Source: Flavobacterium flavigenum
Lineage (GTDB): Bacteria; Bacteroidota; Bacteroidia; Flavobacteriales; Flavobacteriaceae
Length of the DNA stretch: 64,000 nucleotides
Reading direction: 5' to 3'
Assembly (NCBI RefSeq): GCF_027111255.2
Contig: NZ_CP114285.2
Span: 620,001 to 684,000 of the forward strand
The position numbers were made by a program, and so were the translations under genes. A model generated the notes under the pieces. That model saw only the letters and a list, made by a program, of their open reading frames with translations. It did not search any database and had not been told where the DNA came from. Position 1 is the stretch's first letter; each line of letters begins with the position of its first letter. This document shows, one piece after another, positions 1-9,114 of this stretch.

Positions 1-87
1 CGTTGTAGCATCATTGGTTTGGGCATTTGCAAAACTGCAAGTTCCAAAAACAAATAAGGCTATAATTTTGGTTGATTTATAGTTCAT
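1..87 (-). CDS. Secreted protein, N-terminal fragment only (runs off left edge)
   Basis: Only the first 29 codons are in the window. They begin at an ATG on the minus strand (87 down) and read as a typical signal peptide: Lys near the N-terminus, a hydrophobic stretch (IIALFVFGTCSFA) and a signal peptidase I-like site ANA-Q. The gene lies 29 bp after the DUF4861 gene on the same strand, so it is probably the next gene of the operon that starts at 5028. Its function cannot be told from this fragment; by position it is likely another pectin-degrading secreted enzyme. I am fairly sure that a gene starts here and have no view of its family. Confidence 0.7.
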   Translation of the reverse strand, partial: MNYKSTKIIALFVFGTCSFANAQTNDATT

Positions 88-116
88 GGTTAGATATTTT
101 AGTTAGTGAAATTTTA

Positions 117-1400
117 TTATTTGCTTACTTCAACCTTTATTTTGGCCGAAAGCTGTTTAGCAAGAGTCGTTACATAATTGCTGAAATAAGCAGCATCTTT
201 AAAGTTTGGATCAGCGCTCAGTTCCCATCCTGCAACAGGATAATAACTAATTGGCTGATTATTTTTTGTACTCACTTTTATCAAATAGGAATTGGTCAGT
301 TTACCTGTTTTTGGAGCTTCGATATAACCTTTGTAAGCCTCTTTTGGAATAATTATAGCCGTTCCCAGAATCCACTGACGCTCATAGGTTAATTTATCAT
401 GAAGGATAAAACAAACGTAATCTCCGGAATCAACTACCTGCAACGGATTTTGGTTATTAATATTCGAGAATGCAATAGCCAGCGTTTCATTTCCTTTAAG
501 TCCGTTTAAAGAAACCGTATTTTTATATCCGTACATTCCCGGCCAGATGGAAGCAGTTTCCTGTACCTGATATTTATTGCCGGAAGCCTGCCAGTTTTGA
601 TATTTATAACTTAAAACCGAATTTACCGGACCTTCACTCACAATTTTAAAAGTCGTTTTTTCAACATTATTGATTGTATCGTTAATCAGAATTCCGAGTC
701 TATTGATTTCTTCTCCAACAATTAATCCATAACCGCCTAATCCGGCAGAAGTTCCAACAGGAAAAATATCCCTTCCCCAATCGTGCATCTGATGATAATT
801 ATCTTCTACGGCGCCTTTGCTGCTAATACCTACATTTTCAGGCGTGATTCCGGGAGTTCTTTTACCAAAAACATCTTTACAGTTTCTTCCGTCCAGATAA
901 TGCCTGAAACCTACCTTATCATTTTCCCAGGTTGGGCCATCGGTCTGGTATTTTTGAAAACCTAATTTTTTATACACCTGATTCGCTAACAAAACTTCTT
1001 CGGTTGCAGGCTGAACAGGTAAATTTTCCGCTTCTCTTTTTCCGAAACGGGCACTGGTTTTTACTGAATATTTAGGATCTGTCTCTGACCATTTCAATTC
1101 CACTGTTTTCTTTTCTTTTGCCGAAAAATCAGCCACAAAGAATAATTCATCCCATTTTCCGTCACCATCCAGATCATTTACCTGAGCTGGAATAGTATCT
1201 GAATTCTGCAAAAGGATTGGAAAAGATTTTTCAATACCTTTAACCTTAAGCGTACTTCTTTTTATTGAAACCGTTTTTTGAGGCAATTCCAAATCCAAAT
1301 TATTGGTTAAAACAATTTTAGCCGATTGTGATTTTTGAGCTTTACAACTTATAAAAATCATAGTCGATAAAGCGATTGAAAGACAGAGTTTAGTTTTCAT
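117..1400 (-). CDS. DUF4861 family lipoprotein
   Basis: This 427-residue protein has a lipoprotein signal (hydrophobic segment then FISC, with Cys about 19 as the lipidation site), so it should be anchored in a membrane, probably facing the periplasm or cell surface. The body matches my recollection of the DUF4861 family, found in polysaccharide utilisation loci for acidic sugars such as pectin, ulvan and alginate; its biochemical role is unsettled. Visible features include an acidic DLDGDGKWDELFF loop near residue 75 that resembles a calcium-binding loop, and His/Trp-rich segments (HYLDGRNC, HQMHDWGRD) in the middle. It sits 22 bp after the CBM9-like/PKD gene and 29 bp before the next gene, inside one minus-strand operon. 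The family call is fairly firm; the function is not. Confidence 0.75.
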   Translation of the reverse strand: MKTKLCLSIALSTMIFISCKAQKSQSAKIVLTNNLDLELPQKTVSIKRSTLKVKGIEKSFPILLQNSDTIPAQVNDLDGDGKWDELFFVADFSAKEKKTVELKWSETDPKYSVKTSARFGKREAENLPVQPATEEVLLANQVYKKLGFQKYQTDGPTWENDKVGFRHYLDGRNCKDVFGKRTPGITPENVGISSKGAVEDNYHQMHDWGRDIFPVGTSAGLGGYGLIVGEEINRLGILINDTINNVEKTTFKIVSEGPVNSVLSYKYQNWQASGNKYQVQETASIWPGMYGYKNTVSLNGLKGNETLAIAFSNINNQNPLQVVDSGDYVCFILHDKLTYERQWILGTAIIIPKEAYKGYIEAPKTGKLTNSYLIKVSTKNNQPISYYPVAGWELSADPNFKDAAYFSNYVTTLAKQLSAKIKVEVSK

Positions 1401-1422
1401 TATTGTGATTTTATTTTACTAC

Positions 1423-2505
1423 TTATTTTACGGCAACATCCCAGATTTTTGATAATCTTGATTTTCCTTTTGGGCCTGAAATCTCTAAAACTACGATATA
1501 TTTTCCGGCCTCATTATATTCATGAACCGGATTTTTTTCTGATGAAAAACTTCCGTCCCCAAAATCCCATCTGTAAGATTCAATTTCGCCTACAGACTGA
1601 TCGATAAAAGCTACCGTTCTTTTGTTTTTATCAATTACATTGAACGTCCATTTAGCATTTATTTCCTTTTGGAATTGTTTTTCCAAAGGCATTAATTTAA
1701 ACGGAAGACTGTAAGAAGCATTTCCGTACATCGTATGTTCTTTGGACAGGTTCCAGAAACCGTTATTTTTTTCGTTATTTACATCATCATAATCAATGAT
1801 GGCCCAGCAAAGTCCGATGTTTTTATTTTCCTTCAATATGGATTCTACTGCTCTTGACGAATCGTTTCCTGCATAATCAAAAGGAGTGATCCAGAATTCT
1901 AATGTCAGTTTTCCTGATTCTCCAGCTTTAAAATTATAACTGGAAGCAGCATTCGCATACGGAAGTTCCTTAATCCATGGCTGACTGCCCCAAACCAGTG
2001 TCCAGTCTTTTCCTTCGGCAGGAGTGAAAATATGATAGTTTTGTGCATGAACACCATGATAAGAAAAATAAGCATCCATAGTATTTGTTAATGCTTTATT
2101 AGGATGAAACCGGTCTATAAATGGTCCGCCCGACTGATCTGCATCAACAATCACTTCAAACGTATCATTATGTAGTCCCGGCAGAGAAAAATCCCAATAG
2201 TCATCATAAGCTTCATATAAAAAATACAGTCGGTTCAGTCCTTTAACCCATGCCACTTTTACGCTTATATCTATGTTTTTAGGATTTGCTTTTGCATGTT
2301 TTCCGCTGTCTTCCCATAGCTGATCCATTCCGACAATATAACTTTCAGGGACCATTTTCCAGTCATCTGATTTTCCGTCAATGGTTGGAATTTTATTAGC
2401 TGGAAACTGAAAAACCTTAAAAGTCCTTGTGTCTTGTGACCAGCATTGAAACATCATGCAAAATAGTATCGCTCCTAAAAATGTGTTTTTTGTATGAAGT
2501 CTCAT
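1423..2505 (-). CDS. Secreted CBM9-like plus PKD domain protein
   Basis: This 360-residue protein has a Sec signal peptide (to about residue 23, ending CWSQ-D). Residues about 30-265 look like a family 9 carbohydrate-binding (DOMON-like) module: IPTIDGKSDDWK at its start is the usual opening, followed by the pattern of soluble-sugar binders (LYFLYEAYDDYWDF, NDTFEVIVDADQSGG). Residues about 275-358 form a PKD domain, with the signature YRWDFGDGSFSSEKNPVHEY. No catalytic domain is visible, so it probably binds pectin fragments or cell-wall material at the surface. It lies between the rhamnose mutarotase gene (67 bp upstream) and the DUF4861 gene. It could also be the non-catalytic part of a once larger enzyme. 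Confidence 0.75.
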   Translation of the reverse strand: MRLHTKNTFLGAILFCMMFQCWSQDTRTFKVFQFPANKIPTIDGKSDDWKMVPESYIVGMDQLWEDSGKHAKANPKNIDISVKVAWVKGLNRLYFLYEAYDDYWDFSLPGLHNDTFEVIVDADQSGGPFIDRFHPNKALTNTMDAYFSYHGVHAQNYHIFTPAEGKDWTLVWGSQPWIKELPYANAASSYNFKAGESGKLTLEFWITPFDYAGNDSSRAVESILKENKNIGLCWAIIDYDDVNNEKNNGFWNLSKEHTMYGNASYSLPFKLMPLEKQFQKEINAKWTFNVIDKNKRTVAFIDQSVGEIESYRWDFGDGSFSSEKNPVHEYNEAGKYIVVLEISGPKGKSRLSKIWDVAVK

Positions 2506-2572
2506 AAGTATATTTTAAAAATTTTCCTTTCCCTGTTGCTGTATATTAAATTATGGTAAATCACAAAAATAA

Positions 2573-2890
2573 TTAATCTAAATGAAAAACTTCCTTCAGA
2601 CCAATAGCAACAGGAGAATTATCCGGATTCGTTTCCATAATATCGCCCATGTAAGCCCACCATTTTTTTACAATCGGATGGTTTGGCAACAAATCAAAAT
2701 CAAAATCATCACTTATTTTTTGAACGGCAAAAAGTATCAGTGTTTCTTCATCCAGAAAAATACTATAATCCTGTATACCGGTTTCTGAAAGGAGGCTTGC
2801 TAATTCAGGCCAGATCTCGTCATGTCGCTTTTTGTATTCAGCTTCAAAACCTGGTTTTAATTTCATTTTAAAAGCATTTCTAATCATCAT
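2573..2890 (-). CDS. rhaM: L-rhamnose mutarotase
   Basis: This 105-residue protein has the length and sequence of RhaM, which interconverts the alpha and beta anomers of L-rhamnose so that rhamnose isomerase can use it. The N-terminal FKMKLKPGFEAEYKKRHDEIWPEL carries the conserved His of the family, and the KKWWAYMGDIMETNPDNSP segment near residues 75-93 is the second family hallmark. There is no signal peptide, so it works in the cytoplasm. Its place in an operon with secreted pectin enzymes is the best single clue that the locus yields rhamnose, that is, that the substrate is rhamnogalacturonan I or a rhamnosylated glycan. The gene is 34 bp after the GH43-like gene. Confidence 0.93.
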   Translation of the reverse strand: MMIRNAFKMKLKPGFEAEYKKRHDEIWPELASLLSETGIQDYSIFLDEETLILFAVQKISDDFDFDLLPNHPIVKKWWAYMGDIMETNPDNSPVAIGLKEVFHLD

Positions 2891-2924
2891 TATAAGTTTT
2901 AATAAAGTTATTTTTTAAAGATAT

Positions 2925-3995
2925 TTACATTATTTTAAAGATAAACGAAGAAGCCGTTTCAAATTTCCCGCCTTGTGAAGCAGTAAATAAATATGTTGCT
3001 TTTCCGTTTTGGAATAACAACTGTGGACGTTCTGCACGCCCATAACGGTTGAGATGTTTTGGCGCTTCTGGCTGAGTTATATATTTATTCAGCGGCTGAT
3101 AGGATATTGAAGGTTCAGACCAATGAATTCCATCATCCGAGTCCATATACAATCCGTTGTCTTGTCCGAAAACACCCAAATCCCTTGCCAGCATTTTAAA
3201 TTTATTATTTTCATACCACACAAAAGCATCTTCGCATTGTTTGTTGTCTCCTAATTTAGAGAAATCGATAACAGGATTTCCTTCATATTTTTTATAAGGC
3301 CCATTAAGAGATTTAGCAACTGCTAAACCATATTTTCTGTTTCCTTTAATTGGAAATTTTGAATGTACATAATTTTCTGTATCCAATGATTTATAATATA
3401 GCCAGTATTCGCCGTTTGGATGTTTTAAAAAAGAAGGATTTGTAGTCAAAAGATCATCCCAAAAGCCTTCATTTCCCGGAAGCAGCAAAGGTTCATCCGG
3501 TCTTTTCCATGGTCCGTAAAGAGAACCTGAAGTGGCTAATCCAATACGTTTTGTATTCATTTTACCATTAGAGTTTCCCATGAAAAAAAGTGCATATTTT
3601 CCATCCACAAAATGAATACTGGGATTATGACAGGTCGTTGCATCCCAAAAGCCTTCGCCACGGGGAGCCAAAACGGTACTAACATACGTATATGGGCCTT
3701 CTGGTTTATCAGCGGTAGCATGAGCAATTTCAGACCCGTTAATCCAGCCGCTCATTGATTTAGACTTTTTCCAGCGCGAAAAAAAGACATGAATTTTACC
3801 ATCGGGCCCTTCAATAGGGCTGTTGCACCATACGTAATAATCTTCAAATTCAAGGGCACGTCCAACCGGTTTCAGTTTTTTTTCAAAATCAGAAATTTTT
3901 GGATCAGTTTTAAAACTATTTGCTTTAAGTGAAAAAGGAAGATATAGCCCTATAAGAGCTAGCGAATTTCCAATTATGAATTTTCTTCTGTTCAT
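2925..3995 (-). CDS. GH43-like five-bladed beta-propeller glycoside hydrolase
   Basis: The 356-residue protein starts with NRRKFIIG followed by a hydrophobic segment, which looks like a twin-arginine (Tat) export signal and differs from the Sec signals of its neighbours. The rest shows repeated propeller-blade motifs: GKIHVFFSRW, GPYTYVST, ATTCHNPSIHF, GKYALFFMGN, EYWLYYKS. Acidic residues placed as in the GH43/GH62/GH117 group are seen (EGFWDATTCHNPS, CEDAFVWYENNKFKMLARD). The exact family and linkage cannot be read off; an arabinofuranosidase, xylosidase or galactosidase acting on rhamnogalacturonan side chains is plausible. It starts 13 bp after the broken GH43-like gene upstream. Confidence 0.7.
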   Translation of the reverse strand: MNRRKFIIGNSLALIGLYLPFSLKANSFKTDPKISDFEKKLKPVGRALEFEDYYVWCNSPIEGPDGKIHVFFSRWKKSKSMSGWINGSEIAHATADKPEGPYTYVSTVLAPRGEGFWDATTCHNPSIHFVDGKYALFFMGNSNGKMNTKRIGLATSGSLYGPWKRPDEPLLLPGNEGFWDDLLTTNPSFLKHPNGEYWLYYKSLDTENYVHSKFPIKGNRKYGLAVAKSLNGPYKKYEGNPVIDFSKLGDNKQCEDAFVWYENNKFKMLARDLGVFGQDNGLYMDSDDGIHWSEPSISYQPLNKYITQPEAPKHLNRYGRAERPQLLFQNGKATYLFTASQGGKFETASSFIFKIM

Positions 3996-4008
3996 TTAAT
4001 ATTCAAAA

Positions 4009-5028
4009 TTAATGTTTTAAATTAATCTTAACTGGCTTATCACGATTACAGACAATTTCGCCATTATTATATTCCAATTCAGCAACTTGTATAGAACTTC
4101 TTCTGGTTTCAAAATTGTCGATTCCTTTATTTTCAGGAATCCTTCCCGGATGCGTAAAGTAGAAAACATATGCTTTATCGCCATTTACAATTACATCTGC
4201 ATGTCCGCCGATTACTTTATCGTCTTCACCCGTTCCCGGAATCCGAAGAATGTTTTGTTCCTGTCTTTTCCAGTTTATAAAATCATCCGAAGAGAAAACA
4301 GCCAAGCCTTTCCACGGATCTGTAATCATCCAGTTTTTTCCTTTCCAACTAAAAATTTTAGGGCCTTCTCCCCTGTCTTTTACTACTTTTTTGCCACTGT
4401 CTGTCCAATGGTACAAATCTTTACTGTCGGCATAATAAATGGATTTTCCATCATTCTCATTATTATAGTACATACGCCAGTTTCCGTCAGGCAATTGAAA
4501 AACAGAAGCATCTATATAGCGTTCTGAAGCGAGTTTTAGTTGTGATTCAAATTTCCAATCTATTAGATTTTTACTGGTTAAATGGACAATATATCTCGGA
4601 TGTTTCCAATCTTCAAAAATACCCGGAACAATCGTCAGGTACATATGGTATTTACTTTTATGTTAAATAACTTCCGGAGCCCAATACGTAACATCTTTAA
4701 TTGAATAACCAATATTGCAATTCGTTTTATGTTTCCAATGTGCTCCATCTTCTGATTTGGCAATTCCAATTGGAGTTCCATGCACCCAGCTTACACCATT
4801 TCCGCTAATATTCGCCCTTCGATTGGTATAAAACATGAGCCATTTTTTATACTTTTTGCTCCAGATAATAGTTGGGTCTGCAGCGCCATCAAAAACAGGA
4901 TCGCGATATAAAGGTTTATCTGCGATTTCATTATTTATTTTTTGAGGAATATTCTGAGCAAAAATGGGAAGGCAAAATAAGAGCTGTAAAAAAACTATTC
5001 TTTTGAAGTTAATGAGGTAAAATTTCAT
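4009..5028 (-). pseudogene. GH43-like glycoside hydrolase interrupted by an in-frame stop
   Basis: The two halves (5028-4663, 121 residues with a Sec signal peptide; and 4644-4009, 211 residues) are in the same reading frame with no indel between them. A TAA at 4665-4663 interrupts the motif WAPEVI-stop-HKSKYHMYLTIVPG. In GH43 relatives this position usually reads WAPEVIYHNGKYHMYLT-like, so TAT or TAC (Tyr) to TAA is the simplest change. Read through, the product would be about 339 residues, a normal five-bladed propeller, with DPVFDGAADPTIIW (early catalytic Asp) before the stop and later blades after it. As written, only a dead N-terminal piece would be made unless the stop is suppressed. 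It is the first gene of the minus-strand operon and has its own activator site at 5080-5099. A sequencing error is an alternative. Confidence 0.8.
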
Positions 5029-5051
5029 AGAACACAGTATGGTGGTTGCTT

Positions 5052-5099
5052 CAAATATATTTATTTATTCTTCGAATAGTATCCTGTGCTATACTGTAG
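5052..5099 (-). promoter_or_regulatory. Activator site and promoter of the left PUL operon
   Basis: On the plus strand two half-sites lie 10 bp apart: TATCCTGTGC at 5080 and TATACTGTAG at 5090. Reading toward the gene, exactly 20 bp separate them from TATATTTG (5059-5052), a perfect TAnnTTTG -7 element. The start codon at 5028 is 23 bp further on. The same layout recurs at five other places in the locus. Confidence 0.75.
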
Positions 5100-5111
5100 T
5101 TTTAAGGCATA

Positions 5112-5150
5112 AAAAAAGAAGATTTACAAAAACTGTAAACCTTCTTTTTT
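5112..5150 (-). terminator. Rho-independent terminator of the PL11 gene
   Basis: Arms AAAAAAGAAG (5112-5121) and CTTCTTTTTT (5141-5150) pair, with an inner TTTACA/TGTAAA stem after one mismatch. It lies 17 bp beyond the PL11 stop codon on the minus strand. Confidence 0.8.
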
Positions 5151-5166
5151 AGAGTCCATTACGATA

Positions 5167-8100
5167 TTACTTTTCAATCATAATTTTAAGTGTTTCGGTA
5201 TCTTCATCGCTAATTACTTTTAGAAAATATACACCCTGATTTTGATTCGGAATACTAAAGGCAACATTCTGATCATTACCAGTAAGTTCTATTTCCTTTT
5301 TCATTACAACCTGTCCGGTAATATTAGAAATTACAACTGTAGCCTTAGATGATTTAAAACCATTGAATCGAACATTAAATTGTCCCGAGGAAGGATTTGG
5401 ATAAGCAAAAACTTTTGTGCTTATTGAAGCAGCTGATTTTTTAACTCCTAAATTAGAAATATCTTTTATGGTAATATTGGATGTCGGAACCGGAGCCATA
5501 TCATAACCAAGAAAAAAACTTGGATGCGGAGGCTGATTGTAAGCCGAATTTTGCCATGCAATTGCCGTACGATATTGAGGATCATGCATCAAAGTAGGAA
5601 TTCGATAATCTGTAGCAATATTAGTTGTAAAAAGAATCAAAGCAGTGTTATCTGTACGGCGAAGAATAATTTCCTCTCTCCAGTCGCCTAAAATATCACC
5701 CGTAAGAGCCGGATTCTTTTTAGAATCATTATTAGAAGAAACCGGAGCAGCCTGATAAATAGTAAACAAACGGTTTAATGACTGTGTTGCCGGATTCCAT
5801 TTGTCCATAATAGTACCGTCTAACAATTCACGGCCTAAATCACCATCCCACCAAACAGCGCCATTTACCGCCTGACTTCCGTTAGTTGGTTTACTGGTTC
5901 CGATCTGACCATCCTGAACGTTATACAAGTTCCCGGAAGAACTCCACATTTCGTATCCTCTGTGGTTTGGGTCAATATCTGCTGCCAGCGCACGGCCAAC
6001 GTCTCCTGTCGTTACAGCTCCAAAAATCATTTTTCCGGTTTTGGCATCGTTAAGCCGGATTCCGTATGGGCTGTACTGACTTTCAGACTCCAGACACTGC
6101 CAGATCTCCTGACCGGGACGATCGGGATCCATATCCGACATGTGAAGTGCGTCTCCATGTCCCTGTCCGTATGTCCAAAGACGTTTTCCATCATCGTTAA
6201 TAGCACTTGAACCGTTGATGATTTCGTCTTTTCCGTCACCATCAACATCGCCAATCGTCATCTGATGATTCCCCTGACTTGAAAGTGCATTATTCCCAGG
6301 ATCGCTTGCGTCTTTACTATCGAAAATCCATCGAAGCGTTAATTGTCCGTCACGCCAGTCGTAAGCGGCACGCATCAGTTTATCATAATACCCCCGTCCT
6401 ACAATAAGACTCGGGCGGGCACCATCTAGATACGCTACAGCAGAAACAAAACGATCCTGACGATTTCCATACGTATCTCCCCAATCTGCTGTATTTGCCC
6501 TTGCCGGCTGATAGGCAACCGTTGCCATCGCTGCTCCTGTCAGACCGTTGAAAACAGTCAGGAATTCTGGACCTTGTTGTACCCATCCGCCTGAATTTCT
6601 ATAATCTACAGTTGAATTACCAATCACTACTCCCGCTCCATCAATTGTACCGTCAGCTGTTTTTAAAATTATTTCAGCTTTTCCGTCTCCATCAAAATCA
6701 TACACCATAAACTGATTAAAGTGCGGACCGGCATTTACGTTTTTACCAAGATTGATACGCCAAAGCAAAGTTCCATTCATTTTATAACAGTCAAAAATCT
6801 GATCTCCCGAAAATCCTCCTCCGTTATGATTCAATAATGTAGGATCCCATTTTAAGAAAATTTCATATTCACCGTCACCATCAACATCACCAACACTGGC
6901 ATCATTTGCCGTATAAGTATAAGCTGTCCCATCCGGAATTGTGCCTGCCGGTGGAATTTGTATTGGAATTGACAATTGATTATTTGCCCAAACCGAAACA
7001 GGAGTTGTTGCTGCACCTTCAGTACCATTTATAACTGTTTTTATGGTATAGCTTCCATCTGTTGCAATATTATCAATATAATTTGTCGAAGTCGTAATTG
7101 GAGCAGCATTTATTTTTACATTATCACGGTAAACATTAAAAGCAATACCTGAAGGATCATTTCCTAACAATCTCCAGCTAATGAAAACCTCATTAGCAGA
7201 TTTACGCAACGCAACAACCCCTCGGTTTAAAAATTCTACCTGTTTAGGGGTATTCACAACTGCATCAGGCAATGCTAATGTGTTCAATCTGACATTTTCT
7301 CCATAAGTAGTACCACCATTAATAGCATAAGCTCTTGCATAATAAAGCGTAGCTGGCGAAAGTCCAGAAATGCTTACCGAAAAATTGCCTTTTCCGGCGG
7401 TACCTGCAACAATTTTGGTATTGGCTACCGTTGGATTGATACTCATACTGTAAACAATTCCCCTTTCTGTAATTGCCGTTCCTCCGTCAGAAGTAATATT
7501 TCCACCAGATTCGGCAGATGTGGTTGTGATATTGGCTACTGCATTTGTAGTCAATACTGCCGGCGGAGGAGCAGGAGCATAACTCCTAACAATAGGCGTT
7601 ACAATACTGCTTGAATTCGTTTTGGTATAAACTACAAAAGGATATAAACTTCCTGCAGCCATAGTTAAATTACCAACAGGTTCATCAATTCCTCTTGTTA
7701 CTGTTGGGTCTTTCATTTCTGTCCATGCTGTTGCACCAGCGACTTGTTTGAACACACGGGCAGAATAGGTTGGCGTACTGCTTACATTATCTATAAAAGA
7801 ACAGTAAAGATTACCTGAAACATCTTTAATTAAACTTAAACTTGGTGAATCTCTCGAAGCTATTCTTGTTGCAGAGCTCCATAATGTGGTAGTTTTGTTA
7901 TACTCAATAGCTGTTGCCCTATTTGAATCAGCTGTATTAAAATAAACAATAACCGGATTACCTGCCGAATTGATTGCTATACTGGTATGTCTGATACTGG
8001 CAGTAACTGTTGGTGTAATATAGCTCCATGATCCTCCGCTGAATTTATAAAAAGCCATTGTTCCAGTTGAAGCTGTAGCTGTAGCCAGACTACAAAACAC

Positions 8101-8802
8101 CAGCCAGGGTACATCTGCTTCATCTATTACAAGGCTTACCCCTACGGCTATTTGTGCTGCATTTGTTGTAGTATTTAAAGGAATTGTCCCTACAGTAACC
8201 CATGAAGTTCCATCAAATTTTTTAACTGTTGGAGTTAAAGAAGTACCTTCACCAAAAGCAATGTAAGGATTGTTATCCGAATCAAAAGCCAGCGAACATC
8301 TTGGTGTTGAGCCGTATTGTGAAACAGAATTGGTAACTGAACCAGTAGAAACATAAAGATTATTGTCCAAATTATTCAATGGTTCCCAGGAATCAGTTGC
8401 ATCATTATATATTTTTACGGCCAATTTATTTCCATTTTCGGCATCCACGTAAGTCACGAAAAATCGATTGGTCTTATCTAGTATAATTCTGGAAAAATTG
8501 AGATTACCTCCAATATCATTACCCACTTGTTCCCAATTTCCCGTTACAGTATTTCTCTTTTTTACCTTAACAACAGATCCTGTTCCTTCCCTGAGAACTA
8601 CATAAGGAACATCATTTAAAACTGCAATAGAAGTATAACTTGAGGCAGCAGCAGATACCTGAGATTCGTTGCCTAAAATATTCCAATTTTGAGAAAAAGA
8701 ATTGTGAGTTATTAAAAGATTTAAAATTGTAAAAAGAAAAATTTTATAAAAATTATTCCGAAAATGAATCCGAGCAAATTCAAAAAGTACATGTTTTTTC
8801 AT
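5167..8802 (-). CDS. Secreted rhamnogalacturonan lyase, PL11 family, with T9SS sorting domain
   Basis: The 1211-residue protein has four parts. Residues 1-37 are a signal region. Residues about 40-410 are a repeat-rich region with recurring blades (SYTSIAVLNDVPYVVLREG, NPYIAFGEGTS, NPVIVYFNT), probably a beta-propeller. Residues about 415-510 are a fibronectin-like module. From about 520 to 1125 lies a PL11 lyase core: it opens VEFLNRGVVALRKS and has several calcium loops (DVDGDGEYEIFLKWD, DFDGDGKAEIILKTADG, DVDGDGKDEIING). The last 80 residues (YPNPSSGQFNV ... GVYFLKV) are a type A type IX secretion signal, so the enzyme should be secreted or surface-bound. PL11 enzymes cleave the rhamnose-galacturonate backbone by beta-elimination. 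The large N-terminal propeller is not part of typical PL11 enzymes. It is a one-gene unit with its own activator site at 8858. Confidence 0.9.
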   Translation of the reverse strand: MKKHVLFEFARIHFRNNFYKIFLFTILNLLITHNSFSQNWNILGNESQVSAAASSYTSIAVLNDVPYVVLREGTGSVVKVKKRNTVTGNWEQVGNDIGGNLNFSRIILDKTNRFFVTYVDAENGNKLAVKIYNDATDSWEPLNNLDNNLYVSTGSVTNSVSQYGSTPRCSLAFDSDNNPYIAFGEGTSLTPTVKKFDGTSWVTVGTIPLNTTTNAAQIAVGVSLVIDEADVPWLVFCSLATATASTGTMAFYKFSGGSWSYITPTVTASIRHTSIAINSAGNPVIVYFNTADSNRATAIEYNKTTTLWSSATRIASRDSPSLSLIKDVSGNLYCSFIDNVSSTPTYSARVFKQVAGATAWTEMKDPTVTRGIDEPVGNLTMAAGSLYPFVVYTKTNSSSIVTPIVRSYAPAPPPAVLTTNAVANITTTSAESGGNITSDGGTAITERGIVYSMSINPTVANTKIVAGTAGKGNFSVSISGLSPATLYYARAYAINGGTTYGENVRLNTLALPDAVVNTPKQVEFLNRGVVALRKSANEVFISWRLLGNDPSGIAFNVYRDNVKINAAPITTSTNYIDNIATDGSYTIKTVINGTEGAATTPVSVWANNQLSIPIQIPPAGTIPDGTAYTYTANDASVGDVDGDGEYEIFLKWDPTLLNHNGGGFSGDQIFDCYKMNGTLLWRINLGKNVNAGPHFNQFMVYDFDGDGKAEIILKTADGTIDGAGVVIGNSTVDYRNSGGWVQQGPEFLTVFNGLTGAAMATVAYQPARANTADWGDTYGNRQDRFVSAVAYLDGARPSLIVGRGYYDKLMRAAYDWRDGQLTLRWIFDSKDASDPGNNALSSQGNHQMTIGDVDGDGKDEIINGSSAINDDGKRLWTYGQGHGDALHMSDMDPDRPGQEIWQCLESESQYSPYGIRLNDAKTGKMIFGAVTTGDVGRALAADIDPNHRGYEMWSSSGNLYNVQDGQIGTSKPTNGSQAVNGAVWWDGDLGRELLDGTIMDKWNPATQSLNRLFTIYQAAPVSSNNDSKKNPALTGDILGDWREEIILRRTDNTALILFTTNIATDYRIPTLMHDPQYRTAIAWQNSAYNQPPHPSFFLGYDMAPVPTSNITIKDISNLGVKKSAASISTKVFAYPNPSSGQFNVRFNGFKSSKATVVISNITGQVVMKKEIELTGNDQNVAFSIPNQNQGVYFLKVISDEDTETLKIMIEK

Positions 8803-8829
8803 AATTGGTGGTTAAAAGGTTAGTACTAC

Positions 8830-8877
8830 TAAAATTATCCGGATAATTCTTTAACACCATCCTGTTCCACCCTGCTA
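8830..8877 (-). promoter_or_regulatory. Activator site and promoter of the PL11 gene
   Basis: Plus-strand half-sites CATCCTGTTC (8858-8867) and CACCCTGCTA (8868-8877) are followed, toward the gene, by 20 bp and then TAATTTTA (8837-8830), a weak -7 element. The 313-bp gap between the PL11 gene and the acetylesterase gene otherwise holds only the terminator at 9045-9083. Confidence 0.65.
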
Positions 8878-9044
8878 ATTTTCTGTAAATTAGCTTTTTA
8901 CATCTTATAAACTCCAGTAAAAAAAATCAATAACCTGAAAATCAAACACATAGAGTTCAAGAATTTGTTTTATTATAAAACCAATTATGAATTATTTAAT
9001 TATCTATTTATCAACAATTTAAATACAGTTTTTATAAAAATAAA

Positions 9045-9083
9045 ATTCCCGGTTTATTCTCTAGTTGAGAATAAACCGGGAAT
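9045..9083 (-). terminator. Terminator of the acetylesterase gene
   Basis: A perfect 17-bp stem (9045-9061 with 9067-9083) around a 5-base loop is followed, on the minus strand, by a T-rich run. It lies 32 bp beyond the stop codon at 9115. Confidence 0.88.
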
Positions 9084-9114
9084 GAATGCTTTCAAATATA
9101 ATACAGACTCGATT

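Noticed and set aside
3255..3275. ATCGATAACA word resembling the LacI-type operator
   Set aside because: Only half of the palindrome is present and it is inside a coding region.
4087..4527. 146-residue plus-strand ORF opposite the GH43-like gene
   Set aside because: It is the shadow of a real propeller gene on the other strand and has no recognisable protein features.
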